This document shows positions 58,511-64,000 of a stretch of DNA of 64,000 nucleotides, piece after piece. The notes beneath the pieces are model-generated. The model ran no database searches and was not told where the DNA came from. It saw only the letters and a list, made by a program, of their open reading frames with translations. How positions within the stretch are numbered: position 1 is the first letter of the stretch; each line of letters opens with the position of its first letter. The position numbers and the translations under genes are program-made. The stretch comes from Platerodrilus igneus (taxonomy: Eukaryota; Arthropoda; Insecta; Coleoptera; Lycidae), in NCBI GenBank assembly GCA_036346225.1, contig JARFIW010001491.1, positions 1,674,001 through 1,738,000 of the forward strand, given 5' to 3'.

Positions 58511-60163
58511 TACGTTCAAAACCCTGCAAGTACTTTTTTCTGCTTTCATTTTTATAACGCCCTAAAATTTCTCAACAAGCTCGATTTCCCCCATTTGAAT
58601 TAGTGTTATTTTATAAAATTTCTCAAGTAATTACTCTATACAAAAGTTTGCCTTATAAAATCAAACAGCTGCTTAGACGACTTTACGTTACAAAATAGTT
58701 GTAATAAATTCTAGCACCTGCAGTGATTACATTTTAATTAAAAGCTGCATGTAAACGCACAGCTTTCTTCTAAAAGATAAGACCACTTACCCCCTGCCTA
58801 CATCTGCTTACAATGGGTTTGTTATCTTTAAGTATATTGTTATTCTGCAGCTGTTAAGATGTTACAAAGTAATAAGATTGTTTTCCTTTGTCTAAAATCT
58901 TTTGATAATTTCGCTTGTTGGCAAGCTGTAACAGTTTGTATTTCGGCAGCTGTTGTCTGGGAATTCTGCACACATGATTCTTCGGCGATACCTTTGAAAG
59001 CTAAAGGCCTACCCTCATACATGATTCTGTCCGTATAAAATAGAGACCGTGCTTTGAAAGAAACCATTGACCATTAAAGATTGAATACAATATCCTCTTA
59101 CCAAAGATGTTGTAAAGTCGCGCTACTAAAGTGCTTTCTTAATATAAGTGAAGTTGGTGGTTCCAGCATGCAGCCAATAAAGAAATGCAGTCGCATTTTT
59201 CCATCCACAACATGATACGAAGCCAACTAGTTCCAGATACAGTTTTCTATTTTCGCAATTCTTTTATGCTGCTGTGGAGTATAGACATTTTTATTTGCCG
59301 CTACTCATGCTTATCCATTAAATTACCAACACCACGTTACCAAACAAATTCACAATGCACGAGCGACGATGTAATAATTATTCTTTAAATGAAAATTTTA
59401 ATTATTCAAAGTTGGTGTTAGAATTCGTGAAACTAATTATACATTCCTGCCTCGTGATGGTATCAAATTACCAATAAAATAATAGGGCATGACCCCTAAA
59501 CCTAAAGTACCCAAACGTTTCGGAACATTGCCTCGCAAGCTTGCTACAGTCGGTGAGAGGGTGAGGTTCATTAAGCTACAACACACTAAGATATAAATTT
59601 AGATTGTTTTATTAACTGTACAACTAATTAAACCTCAACCTAATGACATATGAGTACAAAATATATACAATATTTGCCGTTATATACAATAGGGCGCCAC
59701 CGAAAGGGAGGGGAAGGCTTACGGACCTTATCAAAGTATTATCACTCGTTGCACTTTGTTCTTGAGAATGGGAAAAGATTGTCACAAATACGCACGCGGA
59801 AAATTTTAACAATGCACTACTGTGGAGCTTTATAGCTTTATACCTAAACACTATATGACTAAACAAAATTAATGTCTAAATTCCTTAGGACTAGTCTACT
59901 TTTTAAGGATATAAGAAACAATTTCGGGCTCAAACACCCAAATACAATAACTAATTATATATACAGTATTCTAATAAAGTTACCTACTGTGACCCACGCT
60001 CTCAGTTCACAAGGGTGTCTCCAACTAACCGAACAGAAACGACCTTTTCACCGGTCAACTATTACTGTAACGGAACTCGCTCAAGTACACACAAAGATTA
60101 TTAACACGAAAGTCCTTTACTACTATACCCGACCTGAAAATTGCGTAATCAGGTAGGTTTCGT
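58511..60163. other. No recognisable gene
   Basis: Only short frames; no repeat boundary seen. Confidence 0.4.
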
Positions 60164-60260
60164 TGCTAAGCTATTGACAATGTAGTACCCCCGGGTGGAG
60201 CATTGGGGACGTGGCCGCAAGCATAGCGGCCGTTATTAAAATTATAATGCTAAGCTATTG
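60164..60260 (+). mobile_element. 71 bp retroposon insertion with 13 bp target duplication
   Basis: TGCTAAGCTATTG is present at 60164-60176 and 60248-60260. Between them lie 71 bp that begin ACAATGTAGTACC, share GGTGGAGCATTGG with the SINE tail, continue as GGACGTGGCCGCAAGCATAG and end in an AT-rich tail. It is a severely 5'-truncated retroposon showing only its 3' end. Confidence 0.8.
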
Positions 60261-61596
60261 CGTGAGCCCCCCGGTATTTTTACAGAACGTCGGCACAATT
60301 TAGTTAAACAATTACGGATACATAATTCAAAACACAACCCTTGAGTTCATTATTTACAAAAAATACCATAACCTCTGTTTTAGTAACGGGGAAAGTACTT
60401 ACTCAGAATAAAATAAAAAACACAAATCACTTTACTTTCAGAAGTACAGAAATAAACAACCTGTATGTCGGAAGTATCGAAATAAAAAAACCCCTTCCAT
60501 CCCACGCTGAACTCCTTAAATACCTTTAAGTTAATTGGAAAATACCCAGTCCAGTTTAGCTCTCATAATCGAAAAGGTTAAGCCTGTCATAAATCTTAAA
60601 AGTTAATAAAAACTAACAATTGCTTTAGGATATCCAACATCTCCCTCACAAGGAAACTCCGAAACTATAATTTTAGTTCAGTACCCAAACTAATTGAAAA
60701 TTATTCCGACAACTCGGGCTGCTTTATACATAACTAGGGTCTTAGATACTTGATTGACATCTATTAGTAGATACTACTAATCTGACACGTTAAGTGCCTT
60801 CCAAGTAAAGCTTCGTACCTTGGGAATGTTAATTAAATCTTTGGATTATATTTTCCAAGAACCCTGCTCTGGCTACTTGGGAACGGAGCTTTTGAAGCCG
60901 TTTAAAATCGCAGACATATTTATGCTACAAAACCGTTATCCTAATAATTGGGACGCTAAAATTAAACTAGAAAATAAACCAATTTGAGAAATAATAGAGT
61001 TATTTTTACATAACCGACTGTACTAAAACAGTATATTACATTCGTTTTACTGTTTCTTTTGTCTCTCTGTATAAACATTAACTAAAAGAACTTATGCATC
61101 ACTTTAAAAGTATTTAATATTTGACTAATTTAAGCTAGGGTGTCTAATTTTAATGTTATACTATTTCTTGACGAGGTCCACTTCACAAAGCAGCATGTAT
61201 ATATAATTTAAGTATATTTCTTTTCCTAGATTTACTGTACAGTTTATGTTTAATTTTCTTTTATATGTATTTAAGGTGAACCATTGTAAGTATTTAGATT
61301 ATAAGATGTTATATATTTTGCTTACCAATTTTATATGCTTTATTTACTATTACTAGCACGTAGCAAACGATTTGTTTTATTGCTTTGTAAATAGTCTTTC
61401 AAGATTCGATGTTAACAATATAGTTTTACAGAGATTTCCAATATGTTCTTCCTATTTTACCCACGCCCCTCTCCGACGTTTTTAAGCTAGCCCAAATTCT
61501 ACCATTCTATCCCCGTTCTGTTGCAGTATTCGGCGCAAACGATTTCTTTACTTACTCTGGCTGTTTTCTTTTGTGTTTGCGCGGAATACCGTAACA
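60261..61596. other. No recognisable gene
   Basis: AT-rich sequence without supported features. Confidence 0.4.
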
Positions 61597-61690
61597 ACCT
61601 CCATTTTACCTTTCATCCAAACGAAGGCGTATTTTTGTGAAAAATGCTCGCCTAACATTTTTCAAGCGGACCGTGTCGGGATTTGAACCC
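61597..61690 (-). mobile_element. Older SINE fragment
   Basis: The segment matches the interior of the SINE at 61857-61950, from acctccattttacc to gggatttgaaccc. It stops in box B, exactly where the younger SINE's target duplication begins. Confidence 0.7.
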
Positions 61691-62016
61691 TCTCTAGTGC
61701 TACCCCCTACATGTGATTTTCCAATGCTACACCCGAAGGTACTACATTGGCCAGGAAGCGAGTTTTTTTTTACCTGGAAAATTTGGAATTTTGCCGAACC
61801 CTTGCTGTTCCAAGCAAGGTAGGGATGTTTAACGTGCGTGACAACACTCACACAGGGGACCTCCATTTTACCTCTCATCCGAACGAGGGTGTATTTTTGT
61901 GAAAAATGCTCGTCTAACATTTTTCAAGCGAACCGTGTCGGGATTTGAACCCGGGACCTTAGGCGTAGTAGTCACACACATACCAACTACGCCACGGAGC
62001 CGGCCTCTCTAGTGCT
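61689..62016 (-). mobile_element. Full-length tRNA-derived SINE, copy 2
   Basis: The 302 bp element (61702-62003) is flanked by CCTCTCTAGTGCT at 61689-61701 and 62004-62016. On the minus strand box A is TGGCGTAGTTGG and box B is GGTTCAAATCC, both perfect matches to the tRNA promoter consensus. The 3' end is CACATGTAGGGGGT. It lies between an older SINE fragment and the hAT relic. Confidence 0.9.
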
Positions 62017-62029
62017 GCCACTGGTTGGA

Positions 62030-63200
62030 GCAACATGAAATTAAAGTTAAAATAGAGTGTACGGAAAATGATACTTCTGACACAATTTCTGAGCTTATTA
62101 TAAAACAACTTCATCAGTATGGTCTCTTGTCAAAATATATTGCGTTTTCTGGAGACAATTGTAATACAAACTTCGGTAGAAGAGAACACCAAGGAGTCAA
62201 CAATGTTTTCCATAAGCTCAAAAAGAGTAATTGGTGTTGGTTGCTCTGTGCATGTCATTAACAAGGCAGTGCACCATGGATGCAATTTACTGCCATTGGA
62301 TGCCGAGTCTATCATCTTAAAAATTTATACTCTTTTTGCTACTTACAAGACCCGAACCGAATCTCTTAAAGATTCTGTGCCACAGCTGATGTTAAATACA
62401 AATAGCTTCTCTATCATTCAAAAACGCGTTGGCTAAACATATTTCCAGCTATCGAACAACTTCTGAACCTCTACCAGCCAATAAAGATTATTTTTAAAGC
62501 TTAGATAAACCTCCCGTTTCGATTAAACAATTTTTTCAAGACCCCCTCTCGGAAGCGTATGTGTTCTTTATCCACTGAATTATGTACATTGTACACTCCA
62601 AAATGGAAAAGCTAGAAAAAAGTGATAATTCCGTCATTGAGACAAAACACATACTTGCATCCATCACGAAAAGCTTAGACAACCGAATTATAGAAAATTG
62701 TTTGACGTTGAAAGTTCAGAGCGTTTTAAAAGAACAAGACGGCAACACTAAAACTGAGTTTAAGAAATGTTTTTTGAATTTCCATAACGAAATGAAAACG
62801 TACATTGAAGGATGGATAAAACCTCTACAAGAATTTGATAAGTTCGACTGGATGTTTCTGCCTCATATAAATGGACCGTTATTGAAAACACTGTTTTATT
62901 TTTAAAAGACAAAAACATCGAAATTAATGACAGAAAATTGGTAGATGAGTGGGTGAATTTAAAATCTTTCAGTCAAAATCTGAGCGAGCGAGACAAACTT
63001 TTAACTGAAAATCAACTTTGGTTAAATTTCTTTAAAGCACCTACTGCACATTTGTACTAAGCATATTGAAAATCGCACAGTATTTTTTTGCATACCTGCT
63101 CATAATGCCAACGTCGAGAGGGTGCTTTTATTAATTGCTGAATAGTGGATGAAAGAAAGAAACGGTTTCGTCACTAAGCAAGACAAAATATAATTTTAGC
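62030..63200 (+). pseudogene. hAT-type transposase relic, second locus
   Basis: The remaining blocks are AFSGDNCNTNFGRREHQGVN, NNVFHKLKK, then after a frameshift near 62220 VIGVGCSVHVINKAVHHGCN and LKIYTLFATYKTRTESLKD. Next come RWLNIFPAIEQLLNLYQP and a C-terminal AHNANVERVLLLIAE followed by a stop and WMKERN. This matches the order of hAT-derived proteins with a catalytic-core GDN motif and a C-terminal dimerisation region (hATC). The N-terminal zinc finger is missing. At least two frameshifts and several stops make it inactive. It differs in sequence from the ZMYM1-like element at 9605-18732. Confidence 0.75.
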
Positions 63201-64000
63201 GACTTTAATTGTCTTGATTTTTATAAATTTCTTTTAAGCAAGGAAGCAATTCTGATGGCTATTGGAAAGACTGATAAATATTGTAACATGTCAATTCACT
63301 GTTCCCTTGCCATGTTACATTGTGGTCCTACTTTCTTTAATACAAAGTATTATTCATCTTAATTTTATATTAATACCGTTTACAATCACAAGTCAGTTTT
63401 GATTTGGGTAACATTTCCCTTTAGTATTATTAAATAATACACTATATACATCGATCTTTAGTTTTAATTAAATTTTTTTCTCTTGTATAAATAATATAAA
63501 TAATTAAAATCAGATGTAATTTTCTAATTGGTAAACCTCTGAATAACGTCCATAAACACACAACTGGTGTATACATGAATCTGTCATTTAGGATAGTTTT
63601 CTTATTCTGTCTCTCTCTCAAAATGTGTGGTTATCTTTAAACCAGAATAAATTTTCGTTTGTTTTGATATCTAACGGTCTTTTGAGCACATGCCGTCTCC
63701 CGATAAAGATGTCCTTTCTAAGGCCATGATGTCGTACCTGGTGTGTAAAAGGTGTATTTTTCTTTAATTCTTCTTACCATACATAAATATCGCTTCAGAA
63801 TACTAGCAAAATACGTATGAACAAAGTCTACCTGAATAACCCGTTCAAAATATTATTGAATGGTACGCAGATTACAGGTTAAAATTTAGACTGTTCCTCG
63901 TGGCTTATTACAATATTTCGTTTTTGTAACACGTTTATTTTCTAGGGTCCCCTGGTGGCATATCCTCCGGTCGCATATTCCTTGGTGAAGTATCTTCAGG
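63201..64000. other. No recognisable gene
   Basis: AT-rich sequence to the window end. ctggtggcatatcctccggtcgcatattcct at the very end may begin a repeat that the window cuts. Confidence 0.35.

Overview
The window is AT-rich eukaryotic DNA dominated by transposable elements. I read it as an arthropod, most likely insect, genome. The evidence is an R1-type and a Jockey/CR1-group non-LTR element, Ty3/gypsy elements with very long LTRs, a tRNA-derived SINE, two hAT transposase relics and a Tc1/mariner-like MITE. The species cannot be fixed from the sequence. I see no intact conserved host gene.

Region 1 (about 0.5-8 kb) is the least explained part. Two arms of about 2.1 kb (541-2670 and 5730-7906) are inverted copies around a 3 kb centre. 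Each arm holds the same compact series of small genes: a 60-codon ORF, a TATA-driven gene of about 116 codons, a gene ending in a DSGYHS motif, and a fourth small gene. The centre adds further small ORFs, one with an in-phase reading frame broken by three stops behind a probable 88 nt intron. I recognise none of these proteins. The compactness and palindromic layout suggest a decayed endogenous DNA virus or virus-like element, but that is inference.

Region 2 (9.6-18.7 kb) is one hAT element of about 9.1 kb, bounded by 13 bp terminal inverted repeats and an identical 8 bp target duplication (TTAACAGC). Its ZMYM1-like transposase is broken. Three later insertions sit in it: a 5'-truncated LINE (9992-11825), an LTR-like repeat (13378-15272) and a full-length SINE (17042-17344).

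Region 3 (18.7-27 kb) holds LINE remnants: two or three fragments of an endonuclease-RT LINE family and an R1-type element on the minus strand whose RT core has been deleted. Region 4 (27.2-44.5 kb) is a single (AT)n microsatellite split by three LTR-type insertions. These are two Ty3/gypsy copies (27321-34934 and 36808-44423, both minus strand, LTRs of about 2.1-2.3 kb) and a solo-LTR-like repeat between them (35032-36779). Both gypsy copies share one internal deletion that removed the RT catalytic box, RNase H and integrase, so this is a mobilised non-autonomous derivative.

Region 5 (44.5-64 kb) contains a MITE (45739-46386), another candidate LTR in (AT)n, a LINE C-terminal fragment with a 92 bp tandem duplication, a ubiquitin-specific-protease-like pseudogene (about 56.7-57.1 kb), a CA-rich microsatellite, SINE copies with target duplications, and a second hAT relic (62.0-63.2 kb). 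No tRNA, rRNA or CRISPR array is supported.
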